Below are positions 18,191-27,535 of a stretch of 64,000 nt of DNA, piece by piece. Both the position numbers and the translations under genes were made by a program. Source of the DNA: Pseudomonas lijiangensis (GTDB lineage: Bacteria > Pseudomonadota > Gammaproteobacteria > Pseudomonadales > Pseudomonadaceae). The DNA is taken from contig NZ_CP076668.1 in assembly GCF_018968705.1 (NCBI RefSeq), positions 1,178,001 through 1,242,000 on the forward strand, written 5' to 3'. Numbering within the stretch: position 1 is the first letter of the stretch; each line of letters starts with the position of its first letter. Below the pieces are notes generated by a model. That model was not told the DNA's origin and searched no databases. It saw nothing but the letters and a program-made list of their open reading frames with translations.

Positions 18191-19210
18191 ATGAGTCAAG
18201 AAAGCATCAACTGGGAAACCCTGGGTTTCGATTACATCAAAACCGACAAGCGCTACCTCTCCCACTGGCGTGATGGCGCCTGGGATCAGGGTTCCCTGAC
18301 CGAAGACAACGTTCTGCATATCAGCGAAGGTTCTACCGCGCTGCATTACGGTCAACAGTGCTTTGAGGGCCTGAAGGCTTATCGTTGCAAGGATGGCTCG
18401 ATCAACCTGTTCCGCCCTGACCAGAACGCCCTGCGCATGCAGCGCAGCTGTTCCCGTCTGCTGATGCCTCAAGTGCCTACCGATGTGTTCATCGAAGCGT
18501 GCAAGCAGGTCGTCAAGGCCAACGAACGCTTTATCCCGCCTTATGGTTCGGGCGGCGCTCTCTATCTGCGTCCGTTCGTGATCGGCGTTGGTGACAACAT
18601 CGGCGTGCGCAGTGCGCCCGAATTCATCTTCTCGATCTTCTGCATTCCGGTTGGCGCCTATTTCAAGGGTGGCCTGAAGCCGAACAACTTCGTGATCTCC
18701 GGCTACGACCGCGCTGCTCCGAACGGCACCGGCGCGGCCAAGGTTGGCGGCAACTATGCAGCCAGCCTGATGCCCGGTTCCGAAGCCAGAAAATACAGCT
18801 TCGCCGACTGCATCTACCTGGACCCGCAGACTCACTCCAAGATCGAAGAAGTCGGCTCGGCCAACTTCTTTGCAATCACGGCCAACAATGAATTCGTCAC
18901 GCCCAAGTCGCCTTCCGTGCTGCCGGGTATCACCCGTCTGTCGCTGATGGAACTGGCGCAAAGCCGCCTGGGCCTGACCGTTGTTGAAGGCGATGTGCTG
19001 ATCGACAAGATCGGTGATTTCAAAGAAGCGGGTGCCTGCGGTACTGCGGCCGTCATCACCCCGATCGGCGGGATTTCCTACAAAGACAAACTGCATGTCT
19101 TCTACAGCGAAACCGAGGTCGGTCCGGTAACCCGCAAGCTTTACGCTGAACTCACCGGCGTACAGTCCGGCGATGTTGAAGCTCCAGCCGGCTGGATCGT
19201 GAAGGTCTGA
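18191..19210 (+). CDS. ilvE: Branched-chain amino acid aminotransferase
   Basis: Fold-type IV PLP enzyme of 339 residues that transaminates Leu, Ile and Val with 2-oxoglutarate. Length and motifs fit the longer eukaryotic-like BCAT form: HYGQQCFEGLKAYR, the PLP Lys in GTGAAKVGGNYAASL (Lys about 184), EEVGSANFF, and EAGACGTAAVITPIGGI near the phosphate-binding site. It is monocistronic, between the cyo terminator and a REP element. Confidence 0.94.
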   Translation: MSQESINWETLGFDYIKTDKRYLSHWRDGAWDQGSLTEDNVLHISEGSTALHYGQQCFEGLKAYRCKDGSINLFRPDQNALRMQRSCSRLLMPQVPTDVFIEACKQVVKANERFIPPYGSGGALYLRPFVIGVGDNIGVRSAPEFIFSIFCIPVGAYFKGGLKPNNFVISGYDRAAPNGTGAAKVGGNYAASLMPGSEARKYSFADCIYLDPQTHSKIEEVGSANFFAITANNEFVTPKSPSVLPGITRLSLMELAQSRLGLTVVEGDVLIDKIGDFKEAGACGTAAVITPIGGISYKDKLHVFYSETEVGPVTRKLYAELTGVQSGDVEAPAGWIVKV

Positions 19211-19224
19211 TTCCGCGCCATGCC

Positions 19225-19274
19225 GTAGGAGCCAATTCATTCGCGAAGCAATTCGCGGATAAATCCGCTCCTAC
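19225..19274. repeat. REP palindrome downstream of ilvE
   Basis: GTAGGAGC (19225-19232) and GCTCCTAC (19267-19274) flank an inner ATTCATTCGCGAA / TTCGCGGAT region. This is the common Pseudomonas GTAGGAGC...AATTCATTCGCGAA REP class, also seen at 62414-62504. Confidence 0.8.
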
Positions 19275-19278
19275 GGAT

Positions 19279-20241
19279 TCATTCCTTCGCAGGCCCCAGC
19301 ACAATCGCCAGATGCCGCAAGTCCTCGACTTCGACGCTGAAGCTTTTCCCCGATGGGCTTTTGACGACATTTCCCAAGGCATAGACCGTGAAGAACTTCA
19401 CTTCATCGGCATGGCTCAACAGCTCGGTGATATACCGACTGGAGCGATAGGCCTGCATCTGCGCGGGTGACACGTACAGCGTCACCAGTTTGGCTTCGAG
19501 ACGGTCGAAGAACTTGAACTTGAACCCCAGACCATAACGTTCCACCAGCCCGCCGCCATACAGCACCCGGCCGTTGTCGCCTGTCTGCGCATATTTGATG
19601 TGGCGAAAGTACGAGCGCAGGGACAATTCGCCCTGTCCGGGAATCCTCAGGGTCAGCAGCTTGAAGTCATCGGGCGATAATTGCGCCTTGGCCTGACGGA
19701 AGCTGTCCACCAGCCGTTCAAGATTATTGGTGCGCGTTTCACTGTAACGCGGTGCTGCAGGCGTCGAAGCTTCTGCTGCCGGAGAGTCGTTTGCAGGCTT
19801 CGGTGCGCGAGGTCCAGCCTTGTCGGGGCCGGCCTTTTCCTTGACCGGGTCTTTGATCACGGGATCGAAGACATCAATGTAGTCATCCAGCTTGCGCTTG
19901 ACCTTGCGAATGCGGGCCTGGGGATCGGTCTCTTCGACTTCGGGTTCTTCTTTGGCTTCCCCGGCTTCTTCCTCGACCCACTCGCAGCTGGCGTGATGGT
20001 CGTAATGCGGGTTGGCGCGAAAGTGAGCAGCCACGAAGGTTGGATTGTCCTGAGGCTTCACGTCATAGCGAACCCCCGTCACCTTGGCGCCCAGCGCCCG
20101 GCAGGCCTCACTTGAGCACAGAAACTCGAAGCGCGAGCGCGGTGGCTCCTGAGAGAAGTATTCACGCCGGGCCGCCGTGATCGACAGCTCCTGCTGCAAC
20201 TCGACACAGAATGCGCGAGTGATGGTTTTGCTGGGCTTCAT
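19279..20241 (-). CDS. Hypothetical protein with Cys/His N-terminal module
   Basis: A 320-residue cytosolic protein that I cannot assign to a family. The N-terminal 90 residues hold Cys and His spaced like a metal site (FLCSSEACRALGAKV, then NPHYDHHASCEW). An acidic then Lys/Pro/Ala-rich linker (about 90-165) is probably disordered. The C-terminal half (about 170-320) is a folded alpha/beta domain with LERLVDSFRQA, DDFKLLTLRIPGQGELSLR and FKFKFFDRLEAKLVTLYVS. Single gene, convergent with ilvE across a REP element. A role in nucleic acid binding is possible but unsupported. Confidence 0.7.
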   Translation of the reverse strand: MKPSKTITRAFCVELQQELSITAARREYFSQEPPRSRFEFLCSSEACRALGAKVTGVRYDVKPQDNPTFVAAHFRANPHYDHHASCEWVEEEAGEAKEEPEVEETDPQARIRKVKRKLDDYIDVFDPVIKDPVKEKAGPDKAGPRAPKPANDSPAAEASTPAAPRYSETRTNNLERLVDSFRQAKAQLSPDDFKLLTLRIPGQGELSLRSYFRHIKYAQTGDNGRVLYGGGLVERYGLGFKFKFFDRLEAKLVTLYVSPAQMQAYRSSRYITELLSHADEVKFFTVYALGNVVKSPSGKSFSVEVEDLRHLAIVLGPAKE

Positions 20242-20358
20242 GCTCGTGTGGCGCCTTCCAGTCGTTGGTCTTGCAACAACCTATTTCAGCCGACCCCGGC
20301 TTGCAACCCTTGCCGAGCGGGAACCTGCCTGTGATTCCCGCTCTGGCTCAAGAACAGC

Positions 20359-21147
20359 TTACTGGCCCGGCACTGCCAGCCACTCACCCAGCGCCTGCTG
20401 GTAGGCGCCTGTGGCTTTGCTCAGGTGCAGCCACTGATCGACATAGCTTTTCCAGGCCACATCGTCGCGTGGCAGCAGGTAGGCTTTTTCACCGTATTGC
20501 ATGTAACGGGTCGGGTTGACCGCGCACAGCCCCGGCATGCGTTTCTGCTGGTACAGCGCTTCGGAAGCATCGGTGATCATCACGTCGGCCTTCTTGTCCA
20601 GCAACTCCTGGAAAATGGTGTTGTTGTCGTGGAAAGCAATCTGAGCCTTGGGCAGATAAGCGCGGGCGAAGGCTTCGTTGGTGCCACCGGCCGGCTCGAT
20701 CAGGCGCACGGATGGCTGGTTGATCTGCTCAATGGTCTGGTACAGGGCCTGATCTTCGCAGCGGACCAGCGGAATCTTGCCGTCGATATCCAGCGTGTTG
20801 CTGAAGAACGCCTTCTTCTGCCGCTCCAGCGTGACGGAAATACCGCCCATGCCGATGTCGCACTTACCGGCGACCATGTCAGGCATCAGGGTTTTCCAGG
20901 TGGTCGGGACCCACTCGACCTTGACGCCCAGGCTCTTGGCCAGCGAGCGTGCCATGGTGATATCGATACCTTCGTACTCGCCGTCTTTGCGCAGGAAGGT
21001 GTAAGGCTTGTAGTCACCCGTGGTGCACACTGACAACTGGCCAGCCTGAATCACCTTGTCCAGATGCGAAGCCGATTCCTGGGCCTGCGCCATGCCTGTC
21101 AGGCCCAGCAGAAGGGCGGCCGGTACGCTGTATTTCAGATTCATCAT
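20359..21147 (-). CDS. PheC-like cyclohexadienyl dehydratase / solute-binding protein
   Basis: Periplasmic protein of about 262 residues of the SBP_bac_3 fold. Signal peptide MMNLKYSVPAALLLGLTG ending MAQA. Sequence order matches Pseudomonas PheC, which makes phenylpyruvate from prephenate or phenylalanine from arogenate: CTTGDYKPYTF, GMGGISVTLERQKKAFFS, EPAGGTNEAFARAYLPKA, MITDASEALYQ and EKAYLLPRDD. Amino-acid ABC-transporter binding proteins share the fold, so a pure transport role is the alternative, but no permease gene is adjacent. Two consecutive ATGs (21147 and 21144) are possible starts. Confidence 0.8.
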   Translation of the reverse strand: MMNLKYSVPAALLLGLTGMAQAQESASHLDKVIQAGQLSVCTTGDYKPYTFLRKDGEYEGIDITMARSLAKSLGVKVEWVPTTWKTLMPDMVAGKCDIGMGGISVTLERQKKAFFSNTLDIDGKIPLVRCEDQALYQTIEQINQPSVRLIEPAGGTNEAFARAYLPKAQIAFHDNNTIFQELLDKKADVMITDASEALYQQKRMPGLCAVNPTRYMQYGEKAYLLPRDDVAWKSYVDQWLHLSKATGAYQQALGEWLAVPGQ

Positions 21148-21309
21148 GAGGCTGTGTGCTCGCAACGGTTTGATTGGATTTATCGGACGCGGCAGAGTGC
21201 TCCATGGGCTGGAGCGACGTGAAGCCGCAGTCGCGTCATGCCCGTTCGTTGAACTTACGGGTACGCATTTCGTCATTTCACAGGACGTTGAATGGAAAGG
21301 AGATCGATC

Positions 21310-22320
21310 ATGAGCAACACAACCATTTATGTACAGGCCGGTGGCGGTTACGAGCGCGTTATTGTCGGTGACAGTGAAGTGCTGGCACCCAAGGCCGGGG
21401 AAATCACCGTGCGCCTGCACGCCAATTCCCTCAACTACCACGACTTCGCGGTGGTCAGCGGCATGTGGGGCCCCAGCGAGTCACGCATTCCCATGGCCGA
21501 CGGTGCCGGTGTGGTCACGGCGGTAGGCGAGGGCGTCAGCGAGTTCAAGGTCGGGGATTCGGTGGTCAGCACCTTCTTCCCGGACTGGATCAGCGGCGAG
21601 CCGCTGGTGGAAGGCTTCGTGACTGTTCCAGGCGATGGTATCGATGGCTATGCCCGTCAGCAAGTCACCGCCCGCGCAACCTCCTTCACCCTCGCACCGG
21701 TCGGCTACAGCCACGCAGAAGCCTCGACCCTGACCACAGCGGGCCTGACCGCCTGGCGTGCGTTGATGAGCGATGGCGGCCTTAAAGCAGGTGACACCGT
21801 ACTGGTCCAAGGCACCGGTGGCGTTTCGATATTCGCCCTGCAATTCGCCAAAATGGCGGGTGCCACTGTCATCGCCACATCCTCCAGCGACGAAAAACTG
21901 GAGCGCCTGAGCGCGCTGGGTGCCGATCACCTGATCAACTACCGCAAGGACAGCACCTGGGGCGAGACTGCCCGCACCCTGACCGGTGGCCGGGGTGTCG
22001 ATCACATCATCGAAGTCGGTGGCCCATCGACGCTTGAGCAGTCCATGCAGGCGGCGCGTGTCGGTGGGCATATCTCGGTGATCGGCATTCTGACCGGCGT
22101 CGCCGGGCAACTGGCAGTCGTGCCGGCGCTGATCAAGCAACTGCGCCTGCAAGGCGTACTGGTGGGCAGCCGAACCCTGCAGCAGGACATGATTCGTGCA
22201 ATCGATGCCAACGGCATGCGCCCGGTACTGGACCGCTCGTTCCCGCTGACCGATATCGTCGAAGCATTCCGCTATCAGGAAACCAACCAGCACTTCGGCA
22301 AGATCACCCTGCATATCTGA
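21310..22320 (+). CDS. Zinc-type alcohol dehydrogenase family oxidoreductase
   Basis: NAD(P)-dependent medium-chain dehydrogenase/reductase of 336 residues. AAGGAG lies 8-13 bases before the ATG at 21310. The catalytic domain has NSLNYHDFAVVSGMWG and DGAGVVTAVGEGVSEFKVGD; the Rossmann domain has VLVQGTGGVSIFALQFAKMAGA and ATSSSDEKLERLSALGADHLINY. The structural-zinc Cys cluster of classical ADH is absent, so quinone-oxidoreductase-like enzymes are the closest group. Substrate unknown. Divergent from the PheC-like gene. Confidence 0.88.
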   Translation: MSNTTIYVQAGGGYERVIVGDSEVLAPKAGEITVRLHANSLNYHDFAVVSGMWGPSESRIPMADGAGVVTAVGEGVSEFKVGDSVVSTFFPDWISGEPLVEGFVTVPGDGIDGYARQQVTARATSFTLAPVGYSHAEASTLTTAGLTAWRALMSDGGLKAGDTVLVQGTGGVSIFALQFAKMAGATVIATSSSDEKLERLSALGADHLINYRKDSTWGETARTLTGGRGVDHIIEVGGPSTLEQSMQAARVGGHISVIGILTGVAGQLAVVPALIKQLRLQGVLVGSRTLQQDMIRAIDANGMRPVLDRSFPLTDIVEAFRYQETNQHFGKITLHI

Positions 22321-22342
22321 CCGGCTCGCACAGGAAGAGGCC

Positions 22343-23002
22343 TCAGCCGTAGGCCTCCTCCAGTGCGTTGAGCTGTTCTTCGATGGTCGCCATGATGGTT
22401 TCCCAGTCGGCCTGGGTTCTTTGCCAGGTTTCTCCCTGATGCACATAGAGAAAGTCCACGACGGAATACGTGACCTTGCCCTTGCCTATGGCGCCGAATG
22501 CTTCGGCACTCAGCGCCCGGGCCAGCATCTCGAGTTCGGCTGCATGGTTCAGCCAGCGCCAGTGATGCTTGATCACCACCTTGTCCAGCAGGATGCACTG
22601 CTTCTTGAACGCCTTCAGCGCCAGACCCAGCGGGCTGGCACTGAGCAATGAGTCGATCTGACGCGGATCGTTGCCCGCCTTCAGCTCGGCATTCGGGCCG
22701 AAGAACCACTCGTTGAACCCGATCTCTATCTCCCGAAACGCCACACTGGCATCCCAGATGACCCCCAGCGCCTTGTGCTGACGCACATCCCGCTTCCAGG
22801 CCCCATACGCCTTGAACGCAACCCCCGCGATCCCGATGATCGCCAGCGTCTCCACCAGAGAAGACGCCGAATAAACCACAACCCAGGCATCCACGGCCCG
22901 CACAGGACTGCTGCCGGAAGCCGCACTGTAATAAGTCGCCGCTACCACCACCATCAACGCAAAACAGGCGCTGTAGAACCCGAAGGCATAAGGGTCTTTC
23001 AT
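22343..23002 (-). CDS. Two-helix membrane protein of unknown function
   Basis: A protein of 219 residues (225 if the upstream ATG at 23020 is used). Two membrane helices at the N-terminus (FGFYSACFALMVVVAATYYS and SSLVETLAIIGIAGVAFKAY) are followed by a cytosolic alpha-helical domain with WKRDVRQHKAL, WDASVAFREIEIGFNEWFFG and QRTQADWETIMATIEEQLNAL. It resembles DUF4760-like membrane proteins but I am not sure of the family. It is convergent with the dehydrogenase gene, 22 bp apart, and is the last gene before the CRISPR locus. Confidence 0.65.
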   Translation of the reverse strand: MKDPYAFGFYSACFALMVVVAATYYSAASGSSPVRAVDAWVVVYSASSLVETLAIIGIAGVAFKAYGAWKRDVRQHKALGVIWDASVAFREIEIGFNEWFFGPNAELKAGNDPRQIDSLLSASPLGLALKAFKKQCILLDKVVIKHHWRWLNHAAELEMLARALSAEAFGAIGKGKVTYSVVDFLYVHQGETWQRTQADWETIMATIEEQLNALEEAYG

Positions 23003-23325
23003 TATTATTCTTGTCCCCATCAGTCAAGGTGGCCAGAGCATCAACCGCTTAAATGATGGGTTTCAGGGTAGTAGAGAGTGGGGGTGTTTGCTGCCGAGAG
23101 AGCCGACTGATTGGGTAGGATTTATCCGCGAGACGTCATTGCAGACGATGCATTTTTGAGAGCTGAGTGATTCATCCCGGGCTCACACAACCTTGTGGGA
23201 GGGGCCTTGGCCGCGACATCCTTCAGACAAAATATGTCAGGAAATGGAGCTTTTCCAAGCCGTCATGTCGCAATTTCCGGTTTCTAGCGACATGTTATGA
23301 GGTCATGTCGCTGGCGACGACATAT
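23003..23325. other. Non-coding region before the first CRISPR leader
   Basis: No gene is supported. The notable content is a cluster of inverted GTCGC/GCGAC elements: CATGTCGC (23264-23271) with GCGACATG (23287-23294), then GTCGC-TG-GCGAC (23307-23318). Confidence 0.5.
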
Positions 23326-23525
23326 CAAAAAGTACGGCGCTGTCTTGCTGCGGGTGAGCACCTGTATACGGCGGACAGGAATGAACCCTTTCTTGACCCT
23401 CTTTTTTCGCCTCAGATTCGTCCTTTAAAAATCAATGACTTACAAAGCTCGATAAAAAAAGGGTTAAAACGGCTGTTGGCGCATATTTTTCTTTGAAAAC
23501 GGAGGGTTATCGAGCAGAGTGTCTA
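23326..23525 (+). promoter_or_regulatory. CRISPR leader of array 1, with IHF-like site
   Basis: About 200 bp of AT-rich DNA abut the first repeat. The stretch from AAAAAGTACGGCGCTGTC to GAGTGTCTA is closely repeated upstream of array 3, and its inner part in all four arrays. AATCAATGACTTA at 23430-23442 fits the IHF consensus WATCARNNNNTTR. IHF is known to be needed for leader-end spacer insertion in type I-F systems. The crRNA promoter should also lie here. Confidence 0.82.
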
Positions 23526-24874
23526 CTTCACTGCCGTATAGGCAGCTCAGAAAACCACCCCACGTGATGTCTCAAAAGCCTTTGCCTTCACTGCCGTATA
23601 GGCAGCTCAGAAATGCGACAACCCCTGCCCCGAGCAATGTCGTTTCTTCACTGCCGTATAGGCAGCTCAGAAAGAACAGGTCCACGTTCACGAGCTGAAG
23701 TATCTCTTCACTGCCGTATAGGCAGCTCAGAAAAGATTGTCTACGCTCTGCGCCTGAACTTCTGTCTTCACTGCCGTATAGGCAGCTCAGAAAAAATCCA
23801 ATTGGTCGATTCCACGATATGCAGGCTTCACTGCCGTATAGGCAGCTCAGAAAGATCGATCGGCAAAGCCCCGCGATGATGAGCACTTCACTGCCGTATA
23901 GGCAGCTCAGAAATAGCGTGTATGCGTTATGCCCGCTCACAGAGCCTTCACTGCCGTATAGGCAGCTCAGAAACAGGTAAGCACAATGCATCAGTTAGCA
24001 AGACGCTTCACTGCCGTATAGGCAGCTCAGAAACCTATGAACCCGACGAATTGCGCATTAGGATCCTTCACTGCCGTATAGGCAGCTCAGAAACCTATGA
24101 ACCCGACGAATTGCGCATTAGGATCCTTCACTGCCGTATAGGCAGCTCAGAAATAAGTGATGCGCAATTATTACCGCTCGGTAAACTTCACTGCCGTATA
24201 GGCAGCTCAGAAAAGCATCCATTCGGTGCGGGAAGTGGCCCAGTCCTTCACTGCCGTATAGGCAGCTCAGAAAAGGACGTACGCTTTTCCTCGCCTACCA
24301 TGTACCTTCACTGCCGTATAGGCAGCTCAGAAATGAAACGCCGCCGTTCGCGCCAGCAAATTCTGCTTCACTGCCGTATAGGCAGCTCAGAAAAAGAACA
24401 TCATCCGGGGCTTAGTCGAGTAGGCCTTCACTGCCGTATAGGCAGCTCAGAAAACCGCGAGCCATGGGCAACACCAGATCAGGTACTTCACTGCCGTATA
24501 GGCAGCTCAGAAAGATCTGAATGCGCTTGCCCAGGGCAACATCCACCTTCACTGCCGTATAGGCAGCTCAGAAAATTGCCCGCGAACGAGAATTTCGCCG
24601 CATCCACTTCACTGCCGTATAGGCAGCTCAGAAATCGGGCCGCTGGCCGCGCCGGTCGTAGAGCCGCTTCACTGCCGTATAGGCAGCTCAGAAACTTGCG
24701 AGGACAGGTTTTTGCGCTCCTGATGCCTTCACTGCCGTGTAGGCAGCTCAGAAACTACGGGCGTTAAGACCCGGATAAATCGCACCTTCACTGCCGCACA
24801 GGCAGCCCAGACAAGATCACTTGAGCATTGAGCAAAGCACTGAGCCTTCACTGTCGTAATAAGCAGCTCAAAAA
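23526..24874 (+). CRISPR. Type I-F CRISPR array 1: 23 repeats, 22 spacers
   Basis: Repeats of 28 bp (CTTCACTGCC-GTATA-GGCAGCTCAGAAA) with 32-nt spacers in a 60-bp period; two spacers deviate (33 nt at 24514-24546, 31 nt at 24755-24785). The stem CTGCC/GGCAG with a GTATA loop is the Csy4 (Cas6f) target of type I-F. The array is transcribed rightward from the leader at its left. The far end decays: the repeat at 24727 has GTGTA, those at 24786 and 24846 carry several changes. Spacers 9 and 10 (24034-24065, 24094-24125) are identical. The array converges on the cas operon. Confidence 0.98.
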
Positions 24875-24875
24875 A

Positions 24876-24911
24876 ACAAAGCCCTTGTAGCTAGCTCACC
24901 TACAAGGGCTT
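24876..24911 (-). terminator. Terminator of the cas operon, touching the last repeat of array 1
   Basis: AAGCCCTTGTAG (24879-24890) pairs perfectly with CTACAAGGGCTT (24900-24911), loop of 9. On the minus strand it is followed by a T-rich tract whose bases overlap the last degenerate repeat of array 1, so it ends csy4 transcription. In the plus direction the T-tract is weak. Confidence 0.85.
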
Positions 24912-24932
24912 CAATCCATTGCCAAAAGAACA

Positions 24933-25496
24933 TCAAAACCAGGGAACAGTAGCCGTAGCACTCAACCCATAGCTATTGAAGGTCCCATCCTGGGCGCTGC
25001 TCTGTATCGGCTCATGCCGGATGAACAGCAGGAACGTCTGACCATTGGTACGGCTGCGCATCTGGACGAAGGGCAGGTTGCAGCGTTTTGCGGCGCTGTC
25101 GGGGATACGTTCGCGGGCTTGTTCTTCCGTGAGGCCGTGGCGTTTGATCAGGCGTCGTCTTGTGCGCTCCGGGTTGCTGTCCACCTGCACGCGGCTGACG
25201 CGCCGATGCTGTGCGTCAGTGGGGATCGGGCTCAGTTCGCCTACTCGCACATGGTCACGCATGCCCGTCAGCCAGCTCTGGGCCATCAGGGCATCCAGCG
25301 CTTGCGCACTGCCGTGCAAGCGCAGGCGGTCGCCCAGGCCGGTAGCCCTGCCGCTGATAGCGGGGAAGCTGATGCCGATGTCATCGCGACGCAGGTCATG
25401 CAAGCCGCGATGCAACTTGGACATCAGTGCGCTCATCAGTTGCGTGGCTGCAAACTCCGGATCGGGCAGTAATTGCAGGTCGAGGTAATGATCCAT
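24933..25496 (-). CDS. csy4: Csy4/Cas6f CRISPR RNA endoribonuclease
   Basis: Processing nuclease of 187 residues that cuts pre-crRNA at the base of each repeat hairpin and stays bound as part of the Csy complex. The N-terminus MDHYLDLQLLPDPEF, the general-base His at 29 (SKLHRGLHD), the Arg-rich helix VDSNPERTRRRLIKRHGL that grips the RNA stem, and the C-terminal YGLSATATVPWF match PA14 Csy4 in order and length. Last gene of the cas operon, 3 bp after csy3. Confidence 0.97.
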   Translation of the reverse strand: MDHYLDLQLLPDPEFAATQLMSALMSKLHRGLHDLRRDDIGISFPAISGRATGLGDRLRLHGSAQALDALMAQSWLTGMRDHVRVGELSPIPTDAQHRRVSRVQVDSNPERTRRRLIKRHGLTEEQARERIPDSAAKRCNLPFVQMRSRTNGQTFLLFIRHEPIQSSAQDGTFNSYGLSATATVPWF

Positions 25497-25499
25497 GGC

Positions 25500-26522
25500 T
25501 TAGCCCGCCTCACCGAATACGCCGCCACGAATCAGAGTCGCGATGACGAAATGCTGCTGATCCAGCTCCGGCACCTTGTCCTTGAGCACCCAGCTATCGA
25601 GCAGGGTGTAGAAGTCATCCTTGGTGCTGCGTGGCTGACGATACGCTTTGCCTTGAGTGGTGACCGAACCATAGGGTTCCACGGCAATCGGGCCATTGAT
25701 ATCGGCTTCCTGATACCAGGTGTCGATGCTGCGAATGGCGTTGCCGATCTTTTGCGAGTGGATGCCCGCGACATCGCCGACCTTGTAGAGCGTCTTGCTT
25801 TTGCTGCCGCTGGCGCGTTCCAGAATCAGTTCTTGTGAGGGGAAGACTTCCTGCCCCGCACCCATTCGTACATAAGCTTTCACCTCCAGCAGCACATGCT
25901 GTTGACCTGCCAGACCACTGGCGATCAATTGCGTCAGCTCGCCCAGTGCCTTGGCATTTTCAGGGCTGGTATTGAACTCCCGCAGAGACAGCGCCAGAGA
26001 ATCGAAAGCCCATTTCGACGCAGCCTTGCCATCCACCAGATGGGCGACTTCCACTTCCACCTGTTCGGCACCGATACGATTGCGCCACAGAAAGCGGCCG
26101 TTGGCCAGGTTGTGGGCATAGCGGCGTGCCAGCTCATCGAAGCCATTGCCATCTACATAGCTTTTTACAGTGGCGAGCAGCTTGTTCCGGTACTCAGTGT
26201 CGTTACAGGCCGATGGCTGGCCGGTGCCGCCCAGGATGCGCAGGGTAAAGCTGACCCGCAGGGTGTCGGCATCATGGGGCAGGGCGGCGACATCTACGGT
26301 TTGCAGGTTGGGCTTCTCGATCTGGGCATCCAGCTTGGCCGGGTCCAGGTCCTTGGTTTTCAATCGGTTGGAAATAGTGCCGCGCACCGATTTCTCACGA
26401 ACTTCCAGCGGTGTCCATTTATCGCGAGACTGCCAGTCGCCGGAATGAAACAGCGCATCGGAAGGATCAAGCTTGCGCTCGAAAGCCAGAACGGAAGCGG
26501 TCTTGAGGGTGTCGTTAGCCAT
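25500..26522 (-). CDS. csy3: Csy3/Cas7f backbone subunit
   Basis: Backbone protein of 340 residues; about six copies wrap the crRNA spacer in the type I-F surveillance complex. The ATG at 26522 ([19 protein letters not shown]) follows AAAAGG; a TTG two codons upstream is the alternative. Strong family blocks: [73 protein letters not shown] and [18 protein letters not shown], all close to PA14 Csy3. Confidence 0.97.
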   Translation of the reverse strand: MANDTLKTASVLAFERKLDPSDALFHSGDWQSRDKWTPLEVREKSVRGTISNRLKTKDLDPAKLDAQIEKPNLQTVDVAALPHDADTLRVSFTLRILGGTGQPSACNDTEYRNKLLATVKSYVDGNGFDELARRYAHNLANGRFLWRNRIGAEQVEVEVAHLVDGKAASKWAFDSLALSLREFNTSPENAKALGELTQLIASGLAGQQHVLLEVKAYVRMGAGQEVFPSQELILERASGSKSKTLYKVGDVAGIHSQKIGNAIRSIDTWYQEADINGPIAVEPYGSVTTQGKAYRQPRSTKDDFYTLLDSWVLKDKVPELDQQHFVIATLIRGGVFGEAG

Positions 26523-26554
26523 GTTCAAATACCTTTTAGGAAGATGGTCAGCAG

Positions 26555-27535
26555 TCAGTCGAAGTCGTGCAGAACAGCAGGGCGATAGTCGTTGGCGCAG
26601 CGATAGAGGCCGTCATCGGGTTGCGAGTCGGCGTACCAGAGCAGGTGTTCGGGAGTGTGCAGGCGATGTGGGCTGATCCACTCACCGATGCCATACAGGC
26701 TTTCGACGAAACGGAAATCGGTTTGCCCGTCACGGGCATTAGCTACCGAGCCTGCAGGCAGCACGTCACTCAGCGCGCCATAGCCCACAGGAATGGGCAC
26801 TATCCAGCCGCTGTCTTTTTTGTCGTTGACCCACTTGGGCTTTTTGGTCGGGTCTTCGTTGGCAACGCTGTGCCAGTTGAGCCTCGACAACGACAGCCAG
26901 GCGTCGAGCCGTGAGGCATCGGGGTTCTGCTCTTTTAAGGCGTCGTGCCGTTGCTCAAGCAGGTCCTGACGATCAACCAGCGCAAAGCCCGGCAGCAGGC
27001 GCAAACGGATTTTGGTGAAGAGCTCTTGCCTGTCGTTTTCTTCAGGCATGAATACCATGAAAGGCTGTCGCTTGTAGGGCGGCGCACTGGACGGAACCAC
27101 GCTGCCGCCAGCAATACGCATTTGCGAAAGCTGATCTCGTACCTGCCGGGCGATCAACTGCGTGGCTTCGCTATCGGTCGGCAACGTATCGCCTTGCACC
27201 CCGAACACAAGGCTGATCTCCATATGCATCCGGCCTTCTTCAACAATCGCGGCAGTACTGCCGTCCTTGTTGATGGGGTTGCGAGTCAGGCGCAAGGTGC
27301 TCACGTACTTGCTGTCGGTGATTTGCTCTTCGTGATGGTGCACAACGACGCCGACAGCCTTGAACTTCAGGTCCAGCCCAGCCTCGTGGGTTTTGCGCCC
27401 CAGTGCCCACATCAGGCCCAGGAATGCCGTCATCGACGGGAAGCCATGAGTCAGCGGGCTGGAAATGGAGTTGGCGTTCTGTACGCGAATGCGTGGAATG
27501 ACCAGCAGATGAGTGAACGAAGGGCAGTCAGCCAT
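26555..27535 (-). CDS. csy2: Csy2/Cas5f subunit
   Basis: Subunit of 326 residues that caps the 5' end of the crRNA together with Csy1. The N-terminus [20 protein letters not shown], then [19 protein letters not shown], is diagnostic for Csy2. Other blocks: [14 protein letters not shown] and [16 protein letters not shown]. It overlaps csy1 by 8 bp and is separated from csy3 by 32 bp. Confidence 0.96.
   Translation of the reverse strand: MADCPSFTHLLVIPRIRVQNANSISSPLTHGFPSMTAFLGLMWALGRKTHEAGLDLKFKAVGVVVHHHEEQITDSKYVSTLRLTRNPINKDGSTAAIVEEGRMHMEISLVFGVQGDTLPTDSEATQLIARQVRDQLSQMRIAGGSVVPSSAPPYKRQPFMVFMPEENDRQELFTKIRLRLLPGFALVDRQDLLEQRHDALKEQNPDASRLDAWLSLSRLNWHSVANEDPTKKPKWVNDKKDSGWIVPIPVGYGALSDVLPAGSVANARDGQTDFRFVESLYGIGEWISPHRLHTPEHLLWYADSQPDDGLYRCANDYRPAVLHDFD

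Noticed and set aside
19681..20115. 144-codon frame antisense to the Cys/His protein
   Set aside because: Shadow frame on the opposite strand of a gene with coherent sequence.
23167..23496. 109-codon frame before array 1
   Set aside because: It runs into the CRISPR leader and contains the conserved leader elements; not a gene.
23922..24767. Open frame of 281 codons with a repeated LHCRIGSSE unit
   Set aside because: It is the translation of CRISPR array 1; the period equals the repeat-spacer unit and there is no ribosome binding site.
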